Below the pieces are notes generated by a model. It searched no databases, was not told the DNA's origin, and saw only the letters and a program-made list of their open reading frames with translations. Shown piece by piece: positions 1-7,476 of a stretch of 32,282 nt of DNA. The translations under genes were made by a program, and so were the position numbers. Position 1 is the first letter of the stretch; every line of letters starts with the position of its first letter. The DNA is taken from the NCBI GenBank assembly GCA_937125035.1, contig CAKZLG010000282.1:1-32282 (forward strand), written 5' to 3'. The stretch comes from an uncultured Maribacter sp. GTDB lineage: Bacteria; Bacteroidota; Bacteroidia; Flavobacteriales; Flavobacteriaceae.

Positions 1-1247
1 ATACCGGCCGTACCGGTTATGGCCATGCCTAGGTCCCTGAACTGCCCATTGTCCGCTTGATAAAATTGCTCTAAGATGCTTTCAATGGTCAACCAACGGC
101 CAATGATGAAATTGGTATTGATCCAGGTGCGGTCACGTTGCCAACCGGCCACGTCATAGGGGTCAAATAGCCTTTGGCTTAACATGCCGCTATAGTTCAC
201 CATCTCATCTACATGGGTATCGGTATATGCAAAATTCGTTTCCTTGAGGGTATTGAAAAAGAAGTCGAACGGACTTTTGATGATCACGCCAATGGCCTCA
301 TCATCAAAAAAATGTTCACTTTTGAACAACTGCCGCAGTACGGGCGCCAGTTCAAAGTTGTTGGCAATCATTGTCGCCGCCATACCATTGAGTATGGGTT
401 GCGCTTCGGCGGCCAGAGCATCGGGATGTACAAAAAACATATATAATTTCTTGGAGATGAAAAAGGCAATTTGCTCCGCCCTTTCATTGAATAGGATATC
501 AATGACATCATCATAGCCCCAATTACCCGTCTGGCCCAAGATGGTCTTGGTGCCATTGTCAAAGCGATCTGCCCTGAAGGTGACCTGGGTACAGCCCACT
601 TCCCCTCGTTCCACATACCCCGTTAAGGCCCTGGCGGTCTCTATGACATCTTCTTCCGTATATCCTATGCCCTCTCCCAAGGTAAAGAGCTCAAAAAGTT
701 CACGGGAATAATTTTCATTGGGATTGTTGCCATTGTTAAAGGCACCATCCAAATAAAACAACATGGCGCTAGTGAGGCCAATCTCACTGACAAAGGTCTT
801 GAAGTTGCCCAGCGCATTACGTTGAAGACACTCTACATAATAATACAAAAATGAATTACAGTCATATACGTCATACTCCGTAACAAAATGGTTGCTCCAG
901 AAGAAGCTCAACCGATCCCGCAAATTATTGTTCAACAGGCCGTTGGAATATGCCAAACGGAATTCTGAAAATTGTTGGTTGCGCAGTTGTCTGCGCGCAT
1001 CATCATCTTCGGGGTAGTTGGCATTGGTCCAATCTGCCCAGGCCGGTGGGGCAATGGTGGGCATGCCCAGGGCCTGATCGACCAAATTATCCACAAGGGT
1101 ACCGGGGTCTGCGCCCACAGCGGCATCAATGGTCTCCATAGATGCGCTGAAGCCCAACCTTCTATACAGATGTTGGGCGCGTGCTTGATTTAAGGGCGTT
1201 GTGTACGGGGCAAGAGTAGAAGTATTACAATTAATGAAATATTCCAT
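1..1247 (-). CDS. DUF1800 domain-containing protein (C-terminus cut by window edge)
   Basis: The reading frame opens with ATG at 1245-1247 and stays open to the left edge, so about 415 N-terminal residues are visible and the stop lies outside. Family signatures seen: an N-terminal helix with QARAQHLYRRLGFSAS; FWSNHFVTE; the diagnostic NPNENYSRELFELFTLGEG near residue 172; FRADRFDNGTKTILGQTG; and DVAGWQRDRTWIN towards the end. DUF1800 proteins are common in Bacteroidota and Planctomycetes and often sit upstream of a DUF1501 (sulfatase-like) gene; that partner would lie beyond the left edge. The biochemical function is unknown; secretion or cell-surface roles have been suggested for the pair. 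No clear signal peptide is seen at this start. Family assignment is secure, function is not. Confidence 0.9.
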   Translation of the reverse strand, partial: MEYFINCNTSTLAPYTTPLNQARAQHLYRRLGFSASMETIDAAVGADPGTLVDNLVDQALGMPTIAPPAWADWTNANYPEDDDARRQLRNQQFSEFRLAYSNGLLNNNLRDRLSFFWSNHFVTEYDVYDCNSFLYYYVECLQRNALGNFKTFVSEIGLTSAMLFYLDGAFNNGNNPNENYSRELFELFTLGEGIGYTEEDVIETARALTGYVERGEVGCTQVTFRADRFDNGTKTILGQTGNWGYDDVIDILFNERAEQIAFFISKKLYMFFVHPDALAAEAQPILNGMAATMIANNFELAPVLRQLFKSEHFFDDEAIGVIIKSPFDFFFNTLKETNFAYTDTHVDEMVNYSGMLSQRLFDPYDVAGWQRDRTWINTNFIIGRWLTIESILEQFYQADNGQFRDLGMAITGTAG

Positions 1248-1434
1248 AATCTTAAATAGGCGTTAACAATTTACGTTCATAGAGTTGGGGCTTCTATTCA
1301 ACGTCCGGAAATTTTGGATAGTATGGCAATCCAACTAATTTCGTTGACTGACACTCGAATGTACGGGGTAATTTTTATTTTAGGCGTCAAAAGGTCTATA
1401 TTTTCGATGAACTGCGCAGTTTGAATGGAATTTT

Positions 1435-1794
1435 ATGGGAAAGCATAATGAATTTGGAAAGGAAGGGGAGCAACTTGCGGTAGATTTTCTATTGCAAAAG
1501 GGGTACACCCTGCGCCATAGGAATTACCGTTACCTGAAGGGCGAAATTGATATTATAGCCCAAAAAGGGGATGTTCTGGCCGTGGTGGAGGTGCGCTCTA
1601 GGAGCAGTGATTTTTTACTTCCCATTGCAGAGACCATTACCAAGAAAAAAATGGGCCTTTTGCTACAGACCGCAGATCATTATGTGGTCTCTCACGATCT
1701 AGAGGTAGACGTACGTTTTGATGTGATCACCATCCTAAAAAATAAAAGCCAATTTGAAATTGAACATCTAGAGGATGCGTTTTATCATTTTTGA
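1435..1794 (+). CDS. YraN / UPF0102 family nuclease-fold protein
   Basis: This 119-residue protein matches the usual YraN length of about 115-125. It starts GKHNEFGKEGEQLAVDFL and carries the restriction-endonuclease-like core G-E-I-D-I-I (E37, D39) followed by VVEVRSR (E52), the same arrangement as Holliday-junction-resolvase-like and Mrr-type folds. The family is almost universal in bacteria, and its substrate is not firmly established. The ATG at 1435 is the only start that keeps the conserved N-terminal helix. It precedes the ACT-domain gene by 92 bp on the same strand, but that gene has its own promoter. Confidence 0.9.
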   Translation: MGKHNEFGKEGEQLAVDFLLQKGYTLRHRNYRYLKGEIDIIAQKGDVLAVVEVRSRSSDFLLPIAETITKKKMGLLLQTADHYVVSHDLEVDVRFDVITILKNKSQFEIEHLEDAFYHF

Positions 1795-1835
1795 TGAAGG
1801 AATGTTAGTAAGGAGCACATAAGCTTTGAAACATA

Positions 1836-1866
1836 TTGTTTTATTTGTAACAAGTTGTTATATTTG
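1836..1866 (+). promoter_or_regulatory. Bacteroidota-type promoter of the ACT-domain gene
   Basis: A TTG at 1836-1838 is followed by a 20-nt spacer and TATATTTG at 1859-1866. This is an exact match to the primary sigma consensus TTG-N19/20-TAnnTTTG. Transcription would begin about 1870, leaving a leader of some 17 nt before the ATG at 1887. Confidence 0.75.
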
Positions 1867-1886
1867 CAATAACAACCTCGCATCCA

Positions 1887-2546
1887 ATGAAAACAATCTC
1901 ATCTGTCGTAGAGCAGTACATCAAGAAAAAACCCTTTTTACAGAGCGCTCTTGCCCAGGGCATCATAAATCTCACTTCGCTTTCCAGGATCGTAAAGCCG
2001 GAAATTGAGGAGGAATTGGGAAAGGATATTCGGAATGGCGCCATTGTGATGGCCCTCAAACGATTGTCTGATGATCTAGAGTTCAGGGCCACCCATAAGA
2101 TCATCAAGGTGCTGAAGAGCATTGGGGAAATTACGGTACGTTCTTCCCTAACGGACTATACTTTTTTAGCCTCGGACAATATTCTGGTGCAACAGGCCAA
2201 GTTGTTAAAGGAAATCAACAACAACAAAGATGTGTTCTATACCTCGTCCAGAGGTGTCAATGAAATCAATATTGTGATCAGTAGCGTTATGGACAAGACC
2301 GTGGAGGAATTGTTCATTGATGAGAAATGTACCCAAAAGGCGGAACAGCTTTCCTCTATTACGGTAAAATTACCGGCAGAGAACGTATCTGTTCCGGGCA
2401 TTTACTATTTTATCTTTCAGCGTTTGGCTTGGGAGGGCATTGTGCTGTACGAGGTCATCTCTACCACCAATGAGTTCACTATTTTAGTGAACGATGAGCA
2501 GGTAGATGTGGCCTTTAAGACCATTAAGGACTTGAAAGCCCTCTAA
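1887..2546 (+). CDS. Orphan ACT-domain protein, aspartate-kinase-regulatory-like
   Basis: This 219-residue protein has no catalytic domain that I recognise. The N-terminal half is helical (VVEQYIKKKPFLQSALAQG, then a basic segment with IRNGAIVMALKRLSDD). The C-terminal half reads as ACT-like repeats: NEINIVISSVMDKTVEELF near residues 124-142, then SSITVKLPAENVSVPGIYYFIFQRLAWEGIVLYEVISTTNEFTILV from about 155 to 200, where the PGI-x-LA-x-GI pattern is typical of ligand-binding ACT folds. Such short proteins are sometimes labelled aspartate kinase in flavobacterial genomes, but the N-terminal KFGG kinase motif is absent. The likely role is amino-acid sensing or partner regulation; this is inference. 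A true lysC lies 26 kb away. Confidence 0.7.
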   Translation: MKTISSVVEQYIKKKPFLQSALAQGIINLTSLSRIVKPEIEEELGKDIRNGAIVMALKRLSDDLEFRATHKIIKVLKSIGEITVRSSLTDYTFLASDNILVQQAKLLKEINNNKDVFYTSSRGVNEINIVISSVMDKTVEELFIDEKCTQKAEQLSSITVKLPAENVSVPGIYYFIFQRLAWEGIVLYEVISTTNEFTILVNDEQVDVAFKTIKDLKAL

Positions 2547-2557
2547 CCAATGGGTTG

Positions 2558-2575
2558 GAACCTTTGTAAGGGTTC
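2558..2575 (+). terminator. Weak hairpin after the ACT-domain gene
   Basis: GAACCTT and AGGGTTC pair around a 4-nt loop (7 bp including one G-U). It lies 12 nt after the stop codon but only a short T-poor tail follows, so a terminator role is tentative. Confidence 0.3.
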
Positions 2576-2616
2576 TTGCCACACGTGGGTAGGTTGCGAA
2601 CACGCTGACGCATTTT

Positions 2617-2646
2617 TTGTTTTGGCCATGGCACTTCCTATCTTTG
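2617..2646 (+). promoter_or_regulatory. Bacteroidota-type promoter of the NUMOD4/HNH gene
   Basis: TTG at 2617-2619, a 19-nt spacer and TATCTTTG at 2639-2646 match the consensus exactly. The predicted start of transcription is near 2650. A purine-rich stretch GAAGGAA sits immediately before the ATG at 2684. Confidence 0.75.
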
Positions 2647-2683
2647 TAAAGAACACGGGCCGGCACTATATAAACCGAAGGAA

Positions 2684-3232
2684 ATGATTAAAAATTACAG
2701 GGGCGAGATCTGGAAGGACATTGTTTTTGACGACAAGATCTCAGAGCGGGAAAAATTCAAGATTTCCACTTACGGAAGAATCATCAATTGTAAGGGGGAT
2801 ACGGAGTTTCTGGTCAAGGAAAGCTTTATAAATGGTTACCAAAACCTACCACTGAAACAAAAGCGAAATGGAAAGAGCACCAGTAGGTATGTTCATAAAT
2901 TGGTGGCCGAACATTTCTTGGAACGCAATGATGGGGTGTACGTCATCCACCTCAATTATGATAAGACGGATAATAAGGTGAACAACCTTCAATGGGCCAC
3001 CAAGCGCGAGAAGGAAGTACACCAATTCAGTAACCCGGAGTATAGGAACAAGCCAAGAAAGCGTACCTACTCCAAACTCACGGAGACCAAGGTGAAACTG
3101 ATCAAAAGAAAGATCAATGACCCCAATAGAAGAACGCGGATGAAGATGATCGCTAGGCAGTTCGGTATTTCAGAAATGCAGCTCTATCGTATTAAATCGG
3201 GTGAGAATTGGGGTTCCGTCACCGAATATTAA
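2684..3232 (+). CDS. NUMOD4 / HNH-like DNA-binding protein with helix-turn-helix tail
   Basis: This 182-residue protein has three parts. The N-terminus (EIWKDIVFDD, then KISTYGRIINCKG) is a NUMOD4 motif of the kind found in homing endonucleases. Residues about 67-112 resemble an HNH_3 fold: VHKLVAEHF, then VIHLNYDKTDNKVNNLQWAT. The C-terminus (TETKVKLIKRKI, then MKMIARQFGISEMQLYRI) looks like a helix-turn-helix. In HNH_3 enzymes the residue before the central His is usually Asn or Asp and binds the metal; here it is Ile. The gene is freestanding with its own promoter, with no intron or phage genes around. This suggests a domesticated DNA-binding protein rather than an active homing nuclease. 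Exact function unknown. Confidence 0.8.
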   Translation: MIKNYRGEIWKDIVFDDKISEREKFKISTYGRIINCKGDTEFLVKESFINGYQNLPLKQKRNGKSTSRYVHKLVAEHFLERNDGVYVIHLNYDKTDNKVNNLQWATKREKEVHQFSNPEYRNKPRKRTYSKLTETKVKLIKRKINDPNRRTRMKMIARQFGISEMQLYRIKSGENWGSVTEY

Positions 3233-3282
3233 GGCTTTCCGCATCTCATATGCCAGCCAAGTCCTCCTTTTCTTATTTAAAA

Positions 3283-3297
3283 GGCACGTGCCCTATG
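3283..3297 (-). terminator. Palindrome GGCACGTGCC, possible weak terminator of the tlpA-like gene
   Basis: A perfect 10-bp palindrome at 3283-3292 lies between the convergent HNH and TlpA-like genes. Read on the minus strand it forms a short stem with ACGT loop followed by TTTT, just after the TGA at 3298-3300. The stem is short, so this is tentative; a protein-binding palindrome is also possible. Confidence 0.35.
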
Positions 3298-4653
3298 TCA
3301 TTTGGGGCCTTTTTCACCTAAGAGTTGCAACAGCTCCCCGTAGGTATCCGGCTTTGCCAGTATGTGTTTGTCATCATCTAGCAGAAAGTAAGTGGGGGTC
3401 TTCTGTATGGCGTAGGTTTTTGCATATTCACTTTCCCATTTGTCCAAACTAATGGCATGCTCAAAATTCGGAAATTGGGCAATGGTACGCTGCCAGTTCT
3501 CCAAATTGTCCTCTAGGCCAATGGCCAGGACCTGCACTTTAGGATGATCTTGCAGGACATCGTATAGGAGGGGCACTTCCTGCAGGCAATGGGAGCAGGT
3601 GCTGCTCCAAAAAACGAGGAGGTAGGTTTCCGAGGCATCCATGGCGGACAGGCTTTTTTTAAGTCCCTGCTCCTCCCATTCAATTTCTGGCGCGCGTTGT
3701 CCTACCCGTAGGCGGGTTATGGCGCCGATTTCTTCCAATAGGGCCTTGTTTCCAGCGGTAAGGGCCATCTGAGATAGATAGGTGTTAAAGATATAGTCCG
3801 CCAGTCCAAACTGTTCGCTGCGTTGGGCCACCTTCCATAGCTCGTGGAAAAGGTGGGTCTGCAGGGCAACTGGGGTCGCCTTGAGCCGCTGGGCCGCATC
3901 ATCCACATTTGCCATGAGGGCATCGGGCGCGCTTTTGAGGGGGTTAGGGGGCGGTGCCATAGTGGTAAACGTATGGGCGATCACTTTGTCCGTCAAAAAA
4001 CCAGAAGCCTGTACCAGTGGCTCTTCCATGGGCACATGTTCATAAAAATGGGCTTTACTATTGGCCATATATTCCCCAAAGGGCTCATACGCCTGGGGCA
4101 AATAGGGTGTGCCCGCCTCGATCAGGGTGGCCGCCATCAGTCCTTCGGCCCTGCTTTCATAGCTATTTTGTAGGCTGTCCTTTTGCTGTATCCAAGTTAG
4201 AAAACGGGAGGCATCAGTAAGGTTGTTCCTGTAAAAATCGAGGATTTTCGCGTCAACATGGGCCATGGCCTGCAGATATGCGTTGTATACGTTGTTCTCC
4301 TTGGAAGCTGTAAAAGAGATGCCATTTTCCCACGAAAAATCAAATTCCAGGTCCTCCTTTCCACTGTAGAGCACATCAACATAAAATTCGTCTTGGGGAA
4401 CGCCATAGACCAAACGATAGATGCCGGGAACGGCGTTGGCGGGCATGGTTAAGAGAAAATCACCTTCTATGACCTTGGCATCGGCCACATATCTTTGTGC
4501 GGTGGGCGTGAGCTCATAGGCGATGATCCATTTAAAATCCGCTTTAGGGGCCAAATGCCCGGTTATGGTATGTTGTGCATATGCCCCCTGTAGACACAGA
4601 AGGAGGACAAGAAACGTTGTTACCCTACAGTTTGTCATGATGTTCATTTTCAT
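3298..4653 (-). CDS. TlpA-family thiol-disulfide protein, secreted
   Basis: This 451-residue protein starts with a signal peptide (hydrophobic VTTFLVLLLCLQGAYAQ). A beta-rich N-terminal region of about 100 residues follows, like the DUF4369-type domains of Bacteroidota thioredoxins, then a long helical region. The C-terminal thioredoxin fold starts near residue 325: PEIEWEEQG, then YLLVFWSSTCSHC with the redox pair C353-S-H-C356, and the cis-proline region TPTYFLLDDD. It would act in the periplasm, attached to or near the outer membrane, reducing or exchanging disulfides. The ATG overlaps the stop of the upstream serine hydrolase by 4 nt (ATGA at 4650-4653), so the two are translated together. 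The substrate is unknown. Confidence 0.85.
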   Translation of the reverse strand: MKMNIMTNCRVTTFLVLLLCLQGAYAQHTITGHLAPKADFKWIIAYELTPTAQRYVADAKVIEGDFLLTMPANAVPGIYRLVYGVPQDEFYVDVLYSGKEDLEFDFSWENGISFTASKENNVYNAYLQAMAHVDAKILDFYRNNLTDASRFLTWIQQKDSLQNSYESRAEGLMAATLIEAGTPYLPQAYEPFGEYMANSKAHFYEHVPMEEPLVQASGFLTDKVIAHTFTTMAPPPNPLKSAPDALMANVDDAAQRLKATPVALQTHLFHELWKVAQRSEQFGLADYIFNTYLSQMALTAGNKALLEEIGAITRLRVGQRAPEIEWEEQGLKKSLSAMDASETYLLVFWSSTCSHCLQEVPLLYDVLQDHPKVQVLAIGLEDNLENWQRTIAQFPNFEHAISLDKWESEYAKTYAIQKTPTYFLLDDDKHILAKPDTYGELLQLLGEKGPK

Positions 4654-5936
4654 TGTTGGTTTCCATTTTCGATCTGGCCGTATACGGCATCCCGGAATGC
4701 TTTGTGCAGCCCTATGCCATCATAGGGAAAGAGCTGTACGAACAGCACGGCAGTGAGTTCATTTTTTGGGTCTACCCAAAAAAGGGTGCTGGCGGCGCCA
4801 TCCCAGAAAAATTCCCCTACCTCCCCATAGTTCTCTTCACTGCTCTTTGGCGGCACTGTCCGTACGGCAAAATCAATGCCAAAGCCCACCTGGCCCTTAG
4901 AAGGCAACCAAGAGCGCTCGGAAATGCTGTCCGATAATTGGTTCGTTGCCATGAGCCTTACGGTTTCAGGGGCAAGGATTTGGGTCTCCCCCAAGTGCCC
5001 CTCCTGGACGAGCATTTGGGCAAAGCGCATGTAATCATCCAAGGTGGAGGTGAGTCCGGACCCGCCCCGGGTCAGGGGCCACGGTTTCGTGTAATTGCTG
5101 CGGGTAAGGCTGTCCCGTATCAATTTGCCTTCCCCTTTGCGAATATAAAGTTGGGCAAAACGATGCCGATCTGCTTCGGGAATGAAATAGCGCGTTTCTG
5201 TCATTTTCAAAGGGCCCAGCACGTTCTTTTGTAGGTATTCCTTGTAGGGCAGTCCAGAAATGCGTTCCACCAATAAGGCCTGTACATCCACGCTGGGGCC
5301 ATATTCCCATTGGGTGCCCGGCTGAAACCACAGGGGCACTTTGCCCATTTTTTCGGCCATTTCTGAGAGGGTGCTTTCGCGGTCGTAAAGATCGGCCGCC
5401 TGCCATAGTTCCCCAAGGCCTGGAATATCCACCCTGTTGGGAAAACCTGCCGTGTGGCGCGTAACATCACGTATGGTAATAGGGCGTTGTAACGGTTCGG
5501 TGAGGAGGTTTCCTGCTTCGTCCATACCGGTATGGACCACCATGTTGGCATATTCCGGGGCGTAGTGGGCAATGGGGTCATCCAATTTGAACTTCCCCTG
5601 CTCATAGAGCGTCATTAGGGCCACGCCGGTGACCGGCTTGGTCATGGAATAGATCTGCACAATGGTGCTCCTGTCCATAGGTTTCTGGGCTTCCCGATCG
5701 GCAAAACCAAAGGCATTGAAGTAGGCCTCTTCACCCTGTTCATAGATGAGGGCGGAGATGCCGGCCACATGGCCCTGGGCCACATAGCTCTGTAATGTAC
5801 GGTCCAAGCGTTGCACAGCGCTATCCGTGATGATGGTGGTAGGGACCGCTGGGCTTTTTTGTGGACGGTCCTTTTCTTTACAAGATAGTGCGGTGCACAA
5901 CAAAAGGAAAAAGAAAAGCCGTGGTAATGTGTTCAT
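4650..5936 (-). CDS. Serine hydrolase, class C beta-lactamase fold (family VIII esterase-like)
   Basis: I place the start at the ATG 5934-5936 (428 residues) rather than an upstream TTG at 5954, because a candidate -7 element (TACCTTTA) lies at 5959-5966 and the signal peptide MNTLPRLFFFLLLCTALSC begins here. The Cys followed by KEKD fits a Bacteroidota lipoprotein. Catalytic motifs: S97-M-T-K100, a Tyr at 212 in WEYGPS, and W378-D-G380 in place of the KTG of true beta-lactamases, the pattern known from family VIII carboxylesterases such as EstB. The likely substrate is an ester, amide or peptide rather than a clinical beta-lactam. It is the first gene of a pair with the TlpA-like protein. 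Confidence 0.88.
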   Translation of the reverse strand: MNTLPRLFFFLLLCTALSCKEKDRPQKSPAVPTTIITDSAVQRLDRTLQSYVAQGHVAGISALIYEQGEEAYFNAFGFADREAQKPMDRSTIVQIYSMTKPVTGVALMTLYEQGKFKLDDPIAHYAPEYANMVVHTGMDEAGNLLTEPLQRPITIRDVTRHTAGFPNRVDIPGLGELWQAADLYDRESTLSEMAEKMGKVPLWFQPGTQWEYGPSVDVQALLVERISGLPYKEYLQKNVLGPLKMTETRYFIPEADRHRFAQLYIRKGEGKLIRDSLTRSNYTKPWPLTRGGSGLTSTLDDYMRFAQMLVQEGHLGETQILAPETVRLMATNQLSDSISERSWLPSKGQVGFGIDFAVRTVPPKSSEENYGEVGEFFWDGAASTLFWVDPKNELTAVLFVQLFPYDGIGLHKAFRDAVYGQIENGNQQ

Positions 5937-5958
5937 CTTTGCGGTTTTTTCCAAACTT

Positions 5959-5966
5959 TAAAGGTA
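5959..5966 (-). promoter_or_regulatory. Candidate -7 element of the serine hydrolase operon
   Basis: TACCTTTA on the minus strand, one base from TAnnTTTG, with a TTG 22 nt upstream (spacing slightly long). It would place transcription start about 17 nt before the ATG at 5936 and downstream of the TTG at 5954. Confidence 0.45.
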
Positions 5967-6024
5967 GGTAAATGAAGTTATATTGAGCCAAGAGCCATTT
6001 TTGTAAACTTAGAAATAGAAGGAT

Positions 6025-6927
6025 CTACCCGCTGTTGGCCTCTTTTTCAAATTGGTTGTGAATGGCCAAAATGGCCAGGCCAAAGGCCACTGCAAAAACA
6101 ATCAGGGCAGTGTTCACTAAGCCATCCACCGAAAAGGACAACCGGATCAAAATGGTAGTGATGACAAATCCGGAATTCCTGATCACCTTATGGTATTTAT
6201 CGGTATAGAAAAAAGAGACCAGCAGCAAGAGGACATCCACAATGATCAGGATGGTAAAAAATTCATCAAAGAAGACATTGTTGATGTTCTTAAGCTCCTT
6301 AAGACTGCCATCATTGTCCGTAAATTCCAGATAGCCCCATTTCCCAAAGGTATAAAGGGCCAGCCCCAAAAGAACCGGTACAAGGATAAGGGCGGTCCAT
6401 TTTTTAAAGGCTACGAAGCGGTTCAGGGACGTACTTAGTTCACTACCGTTTTGGTGCAGTGCCATACGGTTCTTGTTCTGCCTATAAAACCAAAAAAGAA
6501 GATAGAAGAGCATTAAAGAGGCAAGAATGTCATAGGTGAACTGTAGGTCGCTTTTTATCGTAAACCAATCCGTACTCAACTTTAAATTGGCCAAGTCCTT
6601 GAACAGCCTTCTTATTATGATCAAGCTGATGATCTCATACTGTTTGCTTACATACGTGGTTATGGAACGGGGCAAGTAGTAGACCAACAGGTACACCTCA
6701 TAGACCAAGATAAATGAAAAAGGGGTGTATACGGCAGCAATGGGGCTGCCCAATAGCTCACTCTCTGGGTTGAGAAAGGGGAGATGGTCCGCAAAATAAA
6801 TGAACCCAAGATGCACCAGAAAACTAACGATGGCCAAGACCAGAATGACCTGTTCAATGTATTTTTTGGACTTTTCCGATAGAAAAAGCCTCAAAAGCGG
6901 GGTGTGCAGGGATTCTATACTGGCCAT
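6025..6927 (-). CDS. Polytopic membrane protein of unknown function
   Basis: This 300-residue protein has roughly six or seven membrane segments (about residues 25-46, 60-86, 131-149, 176-194, 222-242, 251-264 and 269-290). Between the second and third lies a basic amphipathic stretch with RSITTYVSKQYEIISLIIIRRLF, loosely reminiscent of an ion-channel voltage-sensor helix, but no selectivity filter is seen. I do not recognise a characterised family. The ATG at 6925-6927 is followed directly by a cytoplasmic helix. The same-strand TerB-like gene lies 146 bp upstream. Confidence 0.75.
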   Translation of the reverse strand: MASIESLHTPLLRLFLSEKSKKYIEQVILVLAIVSFLVHLGFIYFADHLPFLNPESELLGSPIAAVYTPFSFILVYEVYLLVYYLPRSITTYVSKQYEIISLIIIRRLFKDLANLKLSTDWFTIKSDLQFTYDILASLMLFYLLFWFYRQNKNRMALHQNGSELSTSLNRFVAFKKWTALILVPVLLGLALYTFGKWGYLEFTDNDGSLKELKNINNVFFDEFFTILIIVDVLLLLVSFFYTDKYHKVIRNSGFVITTILIRLSFSVDGLVNTALIVFAVAFGLAILAIHNQFEKEANSG

Positions 6928-7073
6928 TGTTAAAGATAGCCATTATAATTCAATGAATGGGTTCATGGTCAGTGCTGATGCCATTTTGGGATGCAAGTCT
7001 TCTATAGCACTTAGTAAGGTTGACCAAGAAGTGATTTTAAGCCCTCTTACAATAGTGCAATACAGTGCTTTCC

Positions 7074-7412
7074 CTAGGTCGATTTTTTCACAACCTTGCC
7101 AATCCCCGCTGCTGAGAAAGCTTGCAGTAAAAGGTCTTTTTCTTTTTCGTGGATATAGCCATCGGCTTTGGCAACATTTTCCAAAAGCTGCGCCAAATAC
7201 TCTTTTTTGGCTTGTGGCAGTTTTTTCAAGAAGAATAGGCATTGCTCCACATCGAGGTTGCGTGCTTGCTGTATTAAGCTGCTATCAAAATCCAAATGCT
7301 GCATTAGATGTTGCATTTCATGGATTTCTGCGGGATGCACCACGCCATCCGCTAAGATAACGGAGTGTACAATGTTCACAACGGCCATTTTTTCGGCAGG
7401 GTCAAAGTCCAT
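7074..7412 (-). CDS. TerB-like protein 1
   Basis: This 112-residue, all-helical protein has a pair of acidic repeats characteristic of the TerB/DjlA-N fold: ILADGVVHPAEIHEM near residue 19 and VAKADGYIHEKEKDLL near residue 80. TerB folds bind metal ions through these A-D-G-x-[IV]-x-x-x-E loops and occur in many contexts besides tellurite resistance. No other ter genes (terC, terD, terZ) are nearby, so a tellurite label would be unjustified. A second, unrelated-looking member is at 25632. Confidence 0.8.
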   Translation of the reverse strand: MDFDPAEKMAVVNIVHSVILADGVVHPAEIHEMQHLMQHLDFDSSLIQQARNLDVEQCLFFLKKLPQAKKEYLAQLLENVAKADGYIHEKEKDLLLQAFSAAGIGKVVKKST

Positions 7413-7439
7413 ACTTAAGTGTGGTTGTTATTAAAGGGG

Positions 7440-7468
7440 CTAAGATAAACAAACCGCAACTTTTACAA
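7440..7468 (-). promoter_or_regulatory. Candidate promoter of TerB-like gene 1
   Basis: On the minus strand TTG (7466-7468), an 18-nt spacer and TATCTTAG (7440-7447) approximate the Bacteroidota consensus with one mismatch in the -7 element. The ATG follows about 28 nt downstream. Confidence 0.45.
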
Positions 7469-7476
7469 AAAGGCCC

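Noticed and set aside
2684-3232. Mobile intron or phage-borne homing endonuclease
   Set aside because: There is no intron, no split host gene and no phage gene; it has its own housekeeping promoter between ordinary chromosomal genes.
4650-5936. Antibiotic-resistance beta-lactamase
   Set aside because: The KTG motif is replaced by WDG and the SxxK/Tyr arrangement fits family VIII esterases and peptidases better than AmpC enzymes.
6800-7360. 186-codon plus-strand open frame across the membrane-protein/TerB gap
   Set aside because: It overlaps two better-supported minus-strand genes, has Cys/Arg/Ser-rich composition typical of a shadow, and has no motif.
7074-7412. Tellurite-resistance annotation for the TerB-like genes
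   Set aside because: No terC, terD, terZ or related genes lie nearby; TerB folds occur in many unrelated contexts, so the resistance label is not supported.
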